Assembly (NCBI GenBank): GCA_031273925.1
Contig: JAISQW010000001.1
Location: forward strand, 113,944-177,943
Reading direction: 5' to 3'
Length of the DNA: 64,000 bases
Origin: Endomicrobium sp.
Lineage (GTDB): Bacteria > Elusimicrobiota > Endomicrobiia > Endomicrobiales > Endomicrobiaceae
Both the position numbers and the translations under genes were made by a program. The notes under the pieces were generated by a model. That model saw nothing but the letters and a program-made list of their open reading frames with translations. It did not search any database and was not told the DNA's origin. How positions within the stretch are numbered: position 1 is the stretch's first letter; every line of letters begins with the position of its first letter. Shown one piece after another: positions 43,700 through 53,906 of the stretch.

Positions 43700-45677
43700 T
43701 TAAAACATAATTTCTACAGATATAAAAACACTAAGAGATCTTTTTGAAAATTTAAAAAAATGCATTAATTTCTTTACACTTTCTTTTTTACACTTAATTA
43801 TTATATATTTTCTGTGAATATTATTAAGTTTTGCAATATACATATAATCAGGTACAGAAATTTTTAGATCTGACATATAATTTTTCGCAAAATTTTTTAG
43901 ACAAAAAAAAAACCTTAAAATTTTGTTCAACTTTTTCTTTTTCTTTATCTCTTATTGTAATTTTTATTATATTACAATACGGAGGATAAAATAACTTTTT
44001 TCTATATTGCATTTCAATGTCATAAAATGATAAATAATCATTTCTCTTTGCACAATTTATTGCATAATTGTCAGGATGACTCGTCTGAAGTACAACAGTT
44101 CCATCATTTGTGATATACCGTGCAATCTGAGTTACAAATTGAACAAATTTTTCAGTTGCTCTAAAATCTGGTGGATATAAAGATATATCTGCATTCAAAA
44201 CACAGATTAAACTAACTCTAAAAAAATAAAATCTTTTTAACATTATTTGCGTAGCGAGTAGTATATCATATTTTTTTACGTTAAACATTTTTTCAAATTC
44301 AAATTTATGAAGTATTGTTATTTTATCTTCATCAAATCTATAAATACTTGACATTTTAAATTTTTTTCTTAATTCTTCTTCAAGCATTTGTATTCCCCAT
44401 CCAAAAAGTTGCATCTTTTTACTTTGACATTTATCACATATTAATGGTAAATATTTAATTTTTCCACAATAGTTACACTTTAACAAATCTGGATTTTTAT
44501 ATAAAACCATTGATATAGAACAGCTTAAACATTTATATATTGTATTACAATTACCACACATAACAACTCTATAATATCCTCTATGATTAAAAAGAATAAC
44601 AATCTGTTCTTTTTTTTTTAGTTTTTCAGATATTATTTCAATTGTTTTAGAAAAGAGTAAATGTAATTTCTCTATTTTGTTTTTCTTAGATACGATTTCA
44701 ATTTTTGGTGAATACAATTTTTCTGTATATTTATTTCTCAATTCTATTAATTTTATTTTTTTTTCACGCGCTTTTGTATAATTTTCAAATGATGGACAAA
44801 CTGATTCTAAAATAACAACAGCATTATGATAATTACATCTCCATTGTGCAATATCTACGATATTATAGTTTATTTTTTCCTTATGTTTATACGTATATTG
44901 TTCATGCTCTTCATCTATAATTATAAGCCCCAAATTTTCTAAAGGAGCAAAAACAGCAGATCTCGTCCCAATTATTATTTTTTTATTTCTGGTTTTTACT
45001 TTTAAAAACATTTTATACTTTTCAACATCACTTACACTTTTATTATACCACATAACAATATCTGCTCCAAATTTTTGTTCTAAAATATCAAAAAGTTTAG
45101 CGACAAGAAAAGTTTCAGACAAAAGTATCATTGCTATTTTATTTTGTTTTAAAATATACATTACTATATTTATGTATATTTCTATTTTAAAATTCCATGA
45201 AACATTTATATTATGAAGAAGGAATGAATTATAAACTTTTTCTTTTATAGATTTAATTATTAAATCTATAACATAATTATACTGTAAATTTACAATATAC
45301 TTTTTAGTTGTCATAACTGCAGTAGTATTAATATTGCTTTTTATATTCTTTTTTGGCAATTTCATTGAAATAGGTATCATTAATGTCAAAGCCTCAGAAA
45401 AAGAACACATATAATTCTTAGAAATATAATTTGAAAAATCTATAGCTTCTTGATTTATAATTGGATGATCATCTAAAATTTTTAAAATATATTTCAATTT
45501 TAAAAAACTTATATTTGCAATTTCTTTATAAGAAATTGCAAAAGCATTGCAAACTCTTTTGCCAACTTGAACCTTAACTCGTCTACCTACTATATTTATA
45601 GGATCTATATTTTTTGGTGGCAAATAATACAACATTTTATTCAATGGAATAGGTATAGCTATTTCTAAAACTATCAT
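43700..45677 (-). pseudogene. priA: PriA-like primosomal protein, helicase motifs degenerate, C terminus shifted at a T10 tract (~43913-43922)
   Basis: GTRSAVFAPLENLGLIIIDEEHEQ, four CxxC pairs, ADISLYPPDFRATEKF; Walker A and motif VI not recognisable; C-terminal part continues in ORF 43700-43930. Confidence 0.8.
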
Positions 45678-45680
45678 ATA

Positions 45681-46397
45681 TTAACTAACATTTAATAAAT
45701 ACATAACTTTTTTAATGTCTTCCCAGGTTTTTCTTTTTAAATTAGGATTTCTAAGAAGAGCTGCTGGATGGTATGTAGAAATAAGTTTTATATTCTTATA
45801 TTTCATTATTTTACCTCTTATATCACTTAAAGATTCACTTATATTTATCAGTCCTTTTGTTGAAGTGGATCCCAAAGCTACAATGATTTTTGGTTGAATA
45901 ATTTCAATTTGGGAATCTAAATACTGTTTACAAATTTTCATTTCAGTTAAAGATGGCACTCTATTATTCGAATGTTTTTCTGAATTAAATGGATCAATCA
46001 TAGGATGACATTTAACTATATTTGTAATATAAACACTTTCACGTTTTCTACCCATTGCTTCAATAATTTTTGTCAAAAGTTGTCCTGCTTTACCAACAAA
46101 CGGTTTTCCAGTGTGATCTTCAAAATATCCAGGACCTTCTCCAATAAACATCAAATCTGTATTTAAATTCCCTTCTCCAAATACTGTATTTAAACGATAT
46201 TTTCCTAATGAACACTTTTTACAAAATTTTACTTTTTTTTCTAAAATATCCAATTTTTCCATTAAATTTGTGTAAAATTTAACATTATTCTTTTTTTCAA
46301 GAGAAGTTTTGTAAATTTCTGATTCACCCCAATTCGCATATTCACCGAAAGCAACTTCAATTAAATACAATATTTTAAAAAATTCAAATTGTTTCAT
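45681..46397 (-). CDS. udg: Uracil-DNA glycosylase family 4 ([4Fe-4S])
   Basis: CKKCSLGKYR, LMFIGEGPGYFEDHTGKPFVGKAGQLL, TNIVKCHP, TYHPAALLRNP. Confidence 0.93.
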   Translation of the reverse strand: MKQFEFFKILYLIEVAFGEYANWGESEIYKTSLEKKNNVKFYTNLMEKLDILEKKVKFCKKCSLGKYRLNTVFGEGNLNTDLMFIGEGPGYFEDHTGKPFVGKAGQLLTKIIEAMGRKRESVYITNIVKCHPMIDPFNSEKHSNNRVPSLTEMKICKQYLDSQIEIIQPKIIVALGSTSTKGLINISESLSDIRGKIMKYKNIKLISTYHPAALLRNPNLKRKTWEDIKKVMYLLNVS

Positions 46398-46446
46398 AAA
46401 AAAATATAATTAAACTAAGCAATACTATATAATATGTCCTTTATCA

Positions 46447-46635
46447 CTAATTTTTTACATATTTTACAATAATATCTTCTAATGCCATATTTATAAGCTT
46501 ATAATGATTGACTTTTTTATATTCTTCTTTGATTTGATTTACTAAAATCCATTCCAAAGCAAGTTTAACTATTTCATATCTTCCTAGTTTAGATGAAGAT
46601 AAAATAGTTTCTATTTGCATTTCTATGTTACTCAT
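46447..46635 (-). CDS. rpoZ: RNA polymerase omega subunit
   Basis: SKLGRYEIVKLALEWILVNQ; downstream of gmk. Confidence 0.75.
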   Translation of the reverse strand: MSNIEMQIETILSSSKLGRYEIVKLALEWILVNQIKEEYKKVNHYKLINMALEDIIVKYVKN

Positions 46636-47285
46636 TTTACACCTCTTATAAATCCATCTGTCCAAAAATCAAAAATATTTTGATCACTTTTATTCTTATA
46701 TTCTAAAGATTTTATAATTGTTTGTATAATATAGACAGTATTAATTAGTTCTTTATTTACAACAAGATATTCATATTGTTTAATATATTCAAATTCTTTT
46801 TTTGCATTGTTTAAACGAGTTTTTATTTTTCTTTTATTATCTTCATTTCTAATTATTAATCTTTCTTTAAGAATTTTTAGATTTGGTGTTATCATAAAAA
46901 TCGTACATGTATGTGAATACTGTTTTTTTATATTAACTCCACCTTTACCATCAATTTTTAAAATCACGTTTTTATTAGTTTTTAGTATATTTTTTAATTT
47001 TTTTTTTGATGTACCGTAATAATTACCATATATCTTTGTATATTCAATAAATTCTTTTTGATGCTTCATTTTTTGAAACTCAGATTTACTAATAAAAAAA
47101 TAATCTCTTCCATTTTTTTCATTTTGTCTTGGCATCCTTGTGGTGTATGATATTGAAGAAACAATATCTTTATTACGATTAATAATAAAGTCACACACAG
47201 TAGTTTTACCAGTTCCTGATGGAGCAGATATTACTATAAGATTACCTAATGATGAAACACAAGAAAGAGTGATTTTTTTATCCAT
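46632..47285 (-). CDS. gmk: Guanylate kinase
   Basis: LIVISAPSGTGKTTVCDFII, SISYTTRMPRQNEKNGRDYFFIS. Confidence 0.95.
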   Translation of the reverse strand: MDKKITLSCVSSLGNLIVISAPSGTGKTTVCDFIINRNKDIVSSISYTTRMPRQNEKNGRDYFFISKSEFQKMKHQKEFIEYTKIYGNYYGTSKKKLKNILKTNKNVILKIDGKGGVNIKKQYSHTCTIFMITPNLKILKERLIIRNEDNKRKIKTRLNNAKKEFEYIKQYEYLVVNKELINTVYIIQTIIKSLEYKNKSDQNIFDFWTDGFIRGVK

Positions 47286-47308
47286 TATTTAAATAATACA
47301 AAAATCTT

Positions 47309-47382
47309 TCGGGAAGGCGGGACTTGAACCCACAACCTCCTGCTCCCAAAGCAGGCGCGATATCCAATTACGCTACTTCCCG
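47309..47382 (-). tRNA. tRNA-Pro(TGG)
   Basis: Acceptor CGGGAAG/CTTCCCG, anticodon stem-loop CCTGC-TTTGGGA-GCAGG; no encoded CCA. Confidence 0.95.
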
Positions 47383-47978
47383 GTATCATGTTTTTTTATA
47401 ATATTTGTAATTTTATTCAAAGCTTTAGCTCTATGACTTATAGAATTCTTCAATTCATGACTTAATTCTGATAAAGTTTTTTTATATTTTTGAATATAGA
47501 AAACCGAATCATAGCCAAAACCATTATCGCCTATAATCTCGGTATGTATTGTACCAAATATTTCTCCATATGCAAAAAAAACATCTTTATTGGGATTCGC
47601 AATTGCAATTATTGTCTTTAATGTTGCTGTCCTTTTTGTTAAAGGAACACCTTTTAATGATGATAATAATTTTCTATTATTATCATTACATGTACATCCT
47701 TTACCAGCATATCTTTTTGAATAAATTCCAGGTGCACCTTTTAAGTAGTCAACCTCTAAACCAGAATCATCTGCCAGTGCCAATTTTTTAAAAAATATTG
47801 CTGCTGCTATTGCTTTTTTTGCTGCGTTTTCTTTAATTGTTTTTCCATCCTCTATAATATAAGGATATTTTGGAAAACAAATCATAGGTATAAGTTTTAT
47901 ATTTATATTTTTTAATATTGCTTTTATTTCTATTATTTTATATTTATTTGTTGTAGCTAAAATTATTTCCGTTATCAT
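47373..47978 (-). CDS. rdgB: XTP/dITP diphosphatase RdgB/HAM1
   Basis: EIILATTNKYKIIEI, ALADDSGLEVDYLKGAPGIYSKRYAG, GDNGFGYDSVF, ISHRAKAL. Confidence 0.95.
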   Translation of the reverse strand: MITEIILATTNKYKIIEIKAILKNINIKLIPMICFPKYPYIIEDGKTIKENAAKKAIAAAIFFKKLALADDSGLEVDYLKGAPGIYSKRYAGKGCTCNDNNRKLLSSLKGVPLTKRTATLKTIIAIANPNKDVFFAYGEIFGTIHTEIIGDNGFGYDSVFYIQKYKKTLSELSHELKNSISHRAKALNKITNIIKKHDTGK

Positions 47979-48202
47979 ATATTTTACACCTCATCATTAA
48001 ATTTTAAAAAACACAAATTAAAATAGAACTTGATTAATGATATATATTATATAATTTAAGATAAAGACTTTAAACTTTTATTATGTTTTTTATTTTTTAA
48101 ATTAGCTTCATTAAGTCTTATTTTTTTTCTATATCTGTTTTTGATTCTTTTTTAATTTTAATATTGTTTTGTTAATTTCTTATTTTTTAAAAATAATTTC
48201 TT

Positions 48203-50692
48203 TTAAAAGTCTTTTTTTTCTTTTTCAATATTAATAAAATCTCCTAAAACCAAAAATATTTCATATGTTTTTGTAACTATTGATACAGAATTTTTAGGTT
48301 TTGTAATATTTTTCCCAAATTTTATTAAATTTATGTTTGTAAAATATTTTATATATTTTTTGTTTTCTTTTATAATTTCCAATATATTATTATCATCCAA
48401 TACATTAAATATAGCTTCAATTTGAATTTTTGATGAAATATTCATTTCATTTCTAAAAGCTCTTATCTTAACAATTATATCTTGAATATTGAGCATTTTG
48501 TTAACAATATCATTTTTTTTTATGTTTTTATTTTTAATTAAACAGAAATTATTTTTTGAAACTATTTTAATTTTTTGATTTAAAATTTGTAATATTTCTG
48601 ACGTTATAAATGGTGTTATAGGATACATTAATTGTAATATATATTTAAATATATATATAAGTATCGAAAGAATACGTTTTTTGGTTTCTACACTATTAAC
48701 CATCATACGTATTTTTGAAAATTCTATGTACCAATTACAATATTTTGACCAAAAAAAATCATAAATTTCTCTTGTCACAATATTAATACTGTAAGATTCA
48801 TAAGCATATTTAACTTTTGAAACTGTGTTTTCAAGTTCTAATATAATCCATTCATCAATAAAGTCAAGAGAGTGTATACAATTTTTTACAATATCTATAT
48901 CAGTTATGTTCATAATTATAAACCTTGAAGCATTCCATATTTTATTAATAAAATTTCGTGATATTAAAAAAGCTTCATCTGAAATTTGTATATCTCTTCC
49001 AGGAACAGCTGATTGTGCTAATGCAAATCTTAACGAATCTGTGCCGTATTTTTCAATAATTTTAATTGGATCAACAACATTTCCTAAAGATTTTGACATC
49101 TTTTTTCCAAATTTATCTCTTACTATACCATGTATAAAAATATCGGCATAAGGTATTTTGCCAGTAAATTCTAATCCGAATTGAATCATTCTTACAACCC
49201 AAAGATATATAATTTCATAACCTGTAACCAAAACAGACGTAGGATAAAAATATTCCAAATCAAAGTTATTTTTATTGTCGCCCCAATTAAAAACACCTAT
49301 TGGCCATAAAGCTGAAGAAAACCACGTATCCAAGACATCTTTATCTTGAACAAAATTTTTATTTTTACAATAAATACAACTTTTTGGTTTATTATATGAA
49401 ACAATTGGGATACAATTAGTACGATGTCCATTATTATCAATACAGTAATAAACTGGTATTCTGTGCCCCCACCATATTTGACGACTTATACACCAATCTT
49501 TTATATTTTTCAACCACAAATTATATGATTTGCCCCAAGATTTCGGATGAAAAACAATTTTTCCTTCACTTACTACATCAATTGCTTTTTTTGATATTTC
49601 TTTAACTTTTAAAAACCATTGTTCTGACATTAAAAATTCAATTTTTGAAGAACATCTATAACATTTGCCAACTGAATGAACATAATCTTCTGTTTTTATT
49701 AAAAATCCTTTTTCTTTAAGTTTTAGTACTATTTTTTTTCTTGCTACTTCAATATTTAAACCATTATATTCTTCAGATGCATTTATTATTTTAGCATTAA
49801 TATCTATTGTTTCTATTGTTTCAAGATTATTTCTATTAGCTATTTCATTATCTATTATATCATGTGCTGGAGTTACTTTAATAACACCACTTCCAAATGA
49901 TTTATCTACAATATAGTCTGAAATTACTTTTAATTCTCTTTTAGTTAACGGTAAATTTACAATTTTATTAATTAAATTGATGTATCTTTCATCAGTAGGA
50001 TTTACAGCAACTGCAACATCTCCAAATATTGTCTCAGGGCGAGTAGTTGCTACTGTGACATATTCATTATTAGTAGAATCTTTTAATGGATATTTTATAT
50101 ACCACAAACTACTTCTTTCACTTTCATATTCAATTTCCATATCAGAAAGAACAGTACCACACTTATAACACCAATTTACAAGTCTTTTTTTTCTATATAT
50201 AAGGCCTTTGTTGAACAACCATATAAATGCTTTTTTAACAGATCTTGAATATTTTTTATCCATTGTAAACACAATTCTATCCCAATCCAAAGCACATCCT
50301 ATTACTTTAAGCTGATCCAATATCTTATTGCTTACTTCGTTTTTCCATTGCCATGTTTTTTTTAAAAAATTTGTACGACCTAAACTGTTTTTTGTTTCAC
50401 CTTCTTTTTTTATAAGTTTTTCAACTACATTTTGTGTAGCAATTCCACCGTGATCTATGCCAGGCACCCATAAAGTATTATACCCTTGAAGTTTTTTAAA
50501 TCTTATTAATATATCCTGTAAAACAACATTCAATGCATGTCCCATATGTAAAGATCCTGTTACATTAGCTGGTGGAATTAGTATAACAAACGGTTTTTTG
50601 TTATCATCAACTTTTGCATAAAATGTTTTGTTTTTTACCCAATATTCACACCATTTTTTTTCTATTGCTCTAAAATTAAATATTTTTTCCAT
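48203..50692 (-). CDS. valS: Valyl-tRNA synthetase
   Basis: PPANVTGSLHMGHAL, WVPGIDHGGIATQ, KMSKSLGNVVDP. Confidence 0.97.
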   Translation of the reverse strand: MEKIFNFRAIEKKWCEYWVKNKTFYAKVDDNKKPFVILIPPANVTGSLHMGHALNVVLQDILIRFKKLQGYNTLWVPGIDHGGIATQNVVEKLIKKEGETKNSLGRTNFLKKTWQWKNEVSNKILDQLKVIGCALDWDRIVFTMDKKYSRSVKKAFIWLFNKGLIYRKKRLVNWCYKCGTVLSDMEIEYESERSSLWYIKYPLKDSTNNEYVTVATTRPETIFGDVAVAVNPTDERYINLINKIVNLPLTKRELKVISDYIVDKSFGSGVIKVTPAHDIIDNEIANRNNLETIETIDINAKIINASEEYNGLNIEVARKKIVLKLKEKGFLIKTEDYVHSVGKCYRCSSKIEFLMSEQWFLKVKEISKKAIDVVSEGKIVFHPKSWGKSYNLWLKNIKDWCISRQIWWGHRIPVYYCIDNNGHRTNCIPIVSYNKPKSCIYCKNKNFVQDKDVLDTWFSSALWPIGVFNWGDNKNNFDLEYFYPTSVLVTGYEIIYLWVVRMIQFGLEFTGKIPYADIFIHGIVRDKFGKKMSKSLGNVVDPIKIIEKYGTDSLRFALAQSAVPGRDIQISDEAFLISRNFINKIWNASRFIIMNITDIDIVKNCIHSLDFIDEWIILELENTVSKVKYAYESYSINIVTREIYDFFWSKYCNWYIEFSKIRMMVNSVETKKRILSILIYIFKYILQLMYPITPFITSEILQILNQKIKIVSKNNFCLIKNKNIKKNDIVNKMLNIQDIIVKIRAFRNEMNISSKIQIEAIFNVLDDNNILEIIKENKKYIKYFTNINLIKFGKNITKPKNSVSIVTKTYEIFLVLGDFINIEKEKKDF

Positions 50693-50919
50693 AATTCAAC
50701 CTTTTTTAACCAAAAAATATAAAATAAAAACATTTATTATTGAATAACTTCGTTAATACCTTAATATACCATATAAAAACATAATTTACGTATATAACTA
50801 ATTTTGTAGATTGTATTTTAATTTATAAAATATTATAATCAAAGTTCAATCTGTATATTACAAGTTAATATTTTATTTTAATAATATAAGAAGATAATAG
50901 TAAGTTTTTAATATGAAAA

Positions 50920-51426
50920 ATGAAAAAAGTTATATTTATAACTGCTCCAAAATTATTTAGAGATGAAGAATATTATGAACCAAAGAAAATTTTGGAAACC
51001 AAACAAATAAAAGTTATAACAAGTAGTTTAAAAATAGGTGAACTTCTTGGTAAATTTGGGTTTAAAACAAAAAGTACTATTTTAATTAAAAATATTATCC
51101 CAAGTAATTTTGATGCTATAGCGTATATTGGAGGAACTGGTGCTAGTGTGTTTTTTAATGATTTTTACGCTTTGAAGTTAGCGAAGATCTTTGCTAAACA
51201 AGGCAAACCAACAGGAGCAATTTGTATTGCTCCTGTAATACTCGCAAATGCTGGTGTTTTAAAAAATAAAAAATCAACTGCCTTTGCAGAAGTTAAAAAC
51301 ATAATAATAAAGAAAGGAGCTATATACACTGGTAATGCTTTAGAAATTGATAATAATATTATCACAGCAAATGGTCCAAAATCTTCAAAAATATTTGGAG
51401 TTAGCTTTTTAAATAAACTGTTATAA
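50920..51426 (+). CDS. DJ-1/PfpI family protein
   Basis: DAIAYIGGTGASVFF, PTGAICIAPVILANAG nucleophile-elbow Cys. Confidence 0.87.
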   Translation: MKKVIFITAPKLFRDEEYYEPKKILETKQIKVITSSLKIGELLGKFGFKTKSTILIKNIIPSNFDAIAYIGGTGASVFFNDFYALKLAKIFAKQGKPTGAICIAPVILANAGVLKNKKSTAFAEVKNIIIKKGAIYTGNALEIDNNIITANGPKSSKIFGVSFLNKLL

Positions 51427-51507
51427 AAAATAAATTTTAGATTTAGAATTTTTTGTTTGATGTATTTTTCTTATCGATTTAATTTTTGTTATCAATATTA
51501 ACAATTT

Positions 51508-52473
51508 TCAACAATGTTTTGTACTATTTTTTCTCTTAATTACTTTTAACACAGCAGTTACAATATTCTTATCTTTTAATTCATATTTCTTCATTAGATC
51601 CATAGCATCTCCTGATTCACCAAATTTATCATTAACTCCTACCATTTCGATTGGTACAGTAAAGTTTTTAGCTAATACTTCAGCGATTGCTGAACCGAAG
51701 CCACCATAAATCTGATGTTCTTCAGCTGTTACTATCGCTTTACATTCCTTTGCTGTAGCAATTATTATTTTTTCATCTATTGGCTTTATTGTATGAATAT
51801 TGATAACTTTTGCTCTAATATTTTTTTTTTCTAATATCTCCGCTGCCATTAAAGATTCATAAACCATGGTACCACATGTTAAAATTGCAACATCATTGCC
51901 ATCTTTTAAAATATTTGCTGTGCCTATATTAAAAAATGTATTGTCAGTCGTTATTATAGGTGTATTTTCTCTGCCATATCTTATATATACAGGACCATCA
52001 ATATACGCACTTGCAATTACTGCTTTTTTTGTTTCTATGGAATCACATGGAACTATAATTTTCATATTAGGCAAGCACCTCATTATAGCTATTTCTTCTA
52101 AAGCCTGGTGCGTTGCACCATCTTGTCCTACCATAAGACCTGCATGCGAACCACCTATTTTAACATTTAAATTAGAATAACACACTGTTGTTCTAATTTG
52201 CTCCCACGCTCTTCCTGAAACAAATACACCGTAAGTTGATACAAATGGAATAAACCCAACAATTGCAAGTCCTGATGCCATACCTAATAAATTAATTTCA
52301 GCTATACCAACATTCAAAAATCTATCAGGAAACATATCTTTAAAATTATTTATACCAACGGAATTTACGGTATCCGCACCTAAAACAAACACTTTAGAAT
52401 TTGTTTTTCCTAATTCAATTAAACCATCTCCGAAACCAAATCTTGTAGCCTTCATTCCAAAAATCCTTGTCAT
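51508..52473 (-). CDS. Transketolase C-terminal half
   Basis: RFLNVGIAEINLLGMASGLA, SHAGLMVGQDGATHQALEEIA, TAEEHQIYGGFGSAIAEVLA. Confidence 0.93.
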   Translation of the reverse strand: MTRIFGMKATRFGFGDGLIELGKTNSKVFVLGADTVNSVGINNFKDMFPDRFLNVGIAEINLLGMASGLAIVGFIPFVSTYGVFVSGRAWEQIRTTVCYSNLNVKIGGSHAGLMVGQDGATHQALEEIAIMRCLPNMKIIVPCDSIETKKAVIASAYIDGPVYIRYGRENTPIITTDNTFFNIGTANILKDGNDVAILTCGTMVYESLMAAEILEKKNIRAKVINIHTIKPIDEKIIIATAKECKAIVTAEEHQIYGGFGSAIAEVLAKNFTVPIEMVGVNDKFGESGDAMDLMKKYELKDKNIVTAVLKVIKRKNSTKHC

Positions 52474-52517
52474 TATTATTATCTCCAATAAACATAATTT
52501 TATATAGTAAAATTTAC

Positions 52518-53363
52518 TTACGTAATTTTACTTTTAGATATATCTATTTCTTCAAGAGCTTCACTTATTAATTCATCTGAAGGTATTTTACCGTGCCATT
52601 CAGCTTTATTTTCCATATAAGAAACGCCTTTACCTTTAATTGTTTTTGCGATTATTACTGTTGGTTTATCTATTGTTATTTTAAATAATGAATATGCATC
52701 ATTTATATTATCAAGATTATGGCCATTTATTTCTAAAACATTCCAACCAAAAGCTTTATATTTATCACCTAATGGAGCGACATTCATTATATCCTTAGTT
52801 AATCCATCTATTTGTAATTCATTATCATCAATAATTGCACATAAATTATCAAGTTTAAAATGAGCAGCAGCCATTACTGCTTCCCAAATACTTCCTTCTT
52901 GCTGTTCACCATCACCCATGAGAACATATATTTTATTATTTTTTTTTAATTTTTTTATACCAACAGCTATACCAGCTCCTATTGATAATCCATAACCTAA
53001 AGATCCTGTAGATACTTCTATACCAGGAAGACCTTTATCAATTGCGGGATGTCCTTGAAGTTTACTACCAAGTTTTCTTAATGTGTATAGTTCTTCACTA
53101 TTAAAACATTTAAGATATGCTAAAACTGCATAAAGTAATGGACAAACATGTCCTTTTGATAAAATAAAATAGTCTCTATCAGGATCTTTTGTGTTGTTAG
53201 GATTAAATTTCATATGCTTAAAATATAGTGATACAATAAGTTCAACAGAAGATAAACTACCACCTGGATGTCCAGACCCTGAATTTTTTAGCATTTCAAT
53301 AATATTATTTCTAATATTTGCAGATATTAATCTTAGATTAACAATTCCCATTATACTCTCCAT
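52518..53363 (-). CDS. Transketolase N-terminal (TPP-binding) half
   Basis: SGHPGGSLSSVELIVSLYF, LSKGHVCPLLYAVLA, MGDGEQQEGSIWEA, GKGVSYMENKAEWHGK. Confidence 0.94.
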   Translation of the reverse strand: MESIMGIVNLRLISANIRNNIIEMLKNSGSGHPGGSLSSVELIVSLYFKHMKFNPNNTKDPDRDYFILSKGHVCPLLYAVLAYLKCFNSEELYTLRKLGSKLQGHPAIDKGLPGIEVSTGSLGYGLSIGAGIAVGIKKLKKNNKIYVLMGDGEQQEGSIWEAVMAAAHFKLDNLCAIIDDNELQIDGLTKDIMNVAPLGDKYKAFGWNVLEINGHNLDNINDAYSLFKITIDKPTVIIAKTIKGKGVSYMENKAEWHGKIPSDELISEALEEIDISKSKIT

Positions 53364-53419
53364 TTTATGATATTTCTTTATAATATAGAAACAATTTTGA
53401 TATAAAAATGAAAATATAA

Positions 53420-53872
53420 TCAATATTTATATTCTTCAATTTTTTTAATTTTTATTATTCTTTGTGTGTGTCTTTCTTCAAATAAAGTTTTTAAAAATAT
53501 GCTTATTCTGCAACAAATTTCATTTACAGTGGCTGTTCTTGAACCTAAACATAAAATATTTGCTTTATTATGTTGTGCAACAAGTTTAGCCGTATATTCA
53601 CTCCAACAAACAGCTGCAATTATACCTTTAACCTTATTTGCAGCTATAGACATACCTATACCAGTACCACATATAAGTATGCCTTTATCAGCTATTTTAT
53701 TTACAACTGCTTTTGCAACTTTTATAGCATAATCAGGATAATCACAAGGTGTATAGCCGAAAAAACCAAAATCGTAAACTTTATATTTTCTTTGTAAATA
53801 CTTTTTAACTGTATTCCTAATCTTATAAGCTGCATGATCAGTACCAAAAGCTAATTTATTATTTTTTATCAT
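53420..53872 (-). CDS. rpiB: Ribose-5-phosphate isomerase B
   Basis: FGTDHAAYKIRN, YPDYAIKVA, GILICGTGIGMSIAANKVKGI. Confidence 0.94.
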   Translation of the reverse strand: MIKNNKLAFGTDHAAYKIRNTVKKYLQRKYKVYDFGFFGYTPCDYPDYAIKVAKAVVNKIADKGILICGTGIGMSIAANKVKGIIAAVCWSEYTAKLVAQHNKANILCLGSRTATVNEICCRISIFLKTLFEERHTQRIIKIKKIEEYKY

Positions 53873-53906
53873 ATATTATTTTACATTTGTTATATATTTT
53901 AAAACA

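Noticed and set aside
51211-51236. 11-bp perfect stem with TTGT loop in the DJ-1-like gene (ACAGGAGCAAT-TTGT-ATTGCTCCTGT)
   Set aside because: Largely forced by the symmetric conserved peptide GAICIAP at the nucleophile elbow; no independent sign of RNA function.
51508-53363. Two-ORF transketolase as a broken gene
   Set aside because: Separate N- and C-terminal transketolase subunits are a known arrangement in many anaerobes; each ORF has its own start and complete domain.
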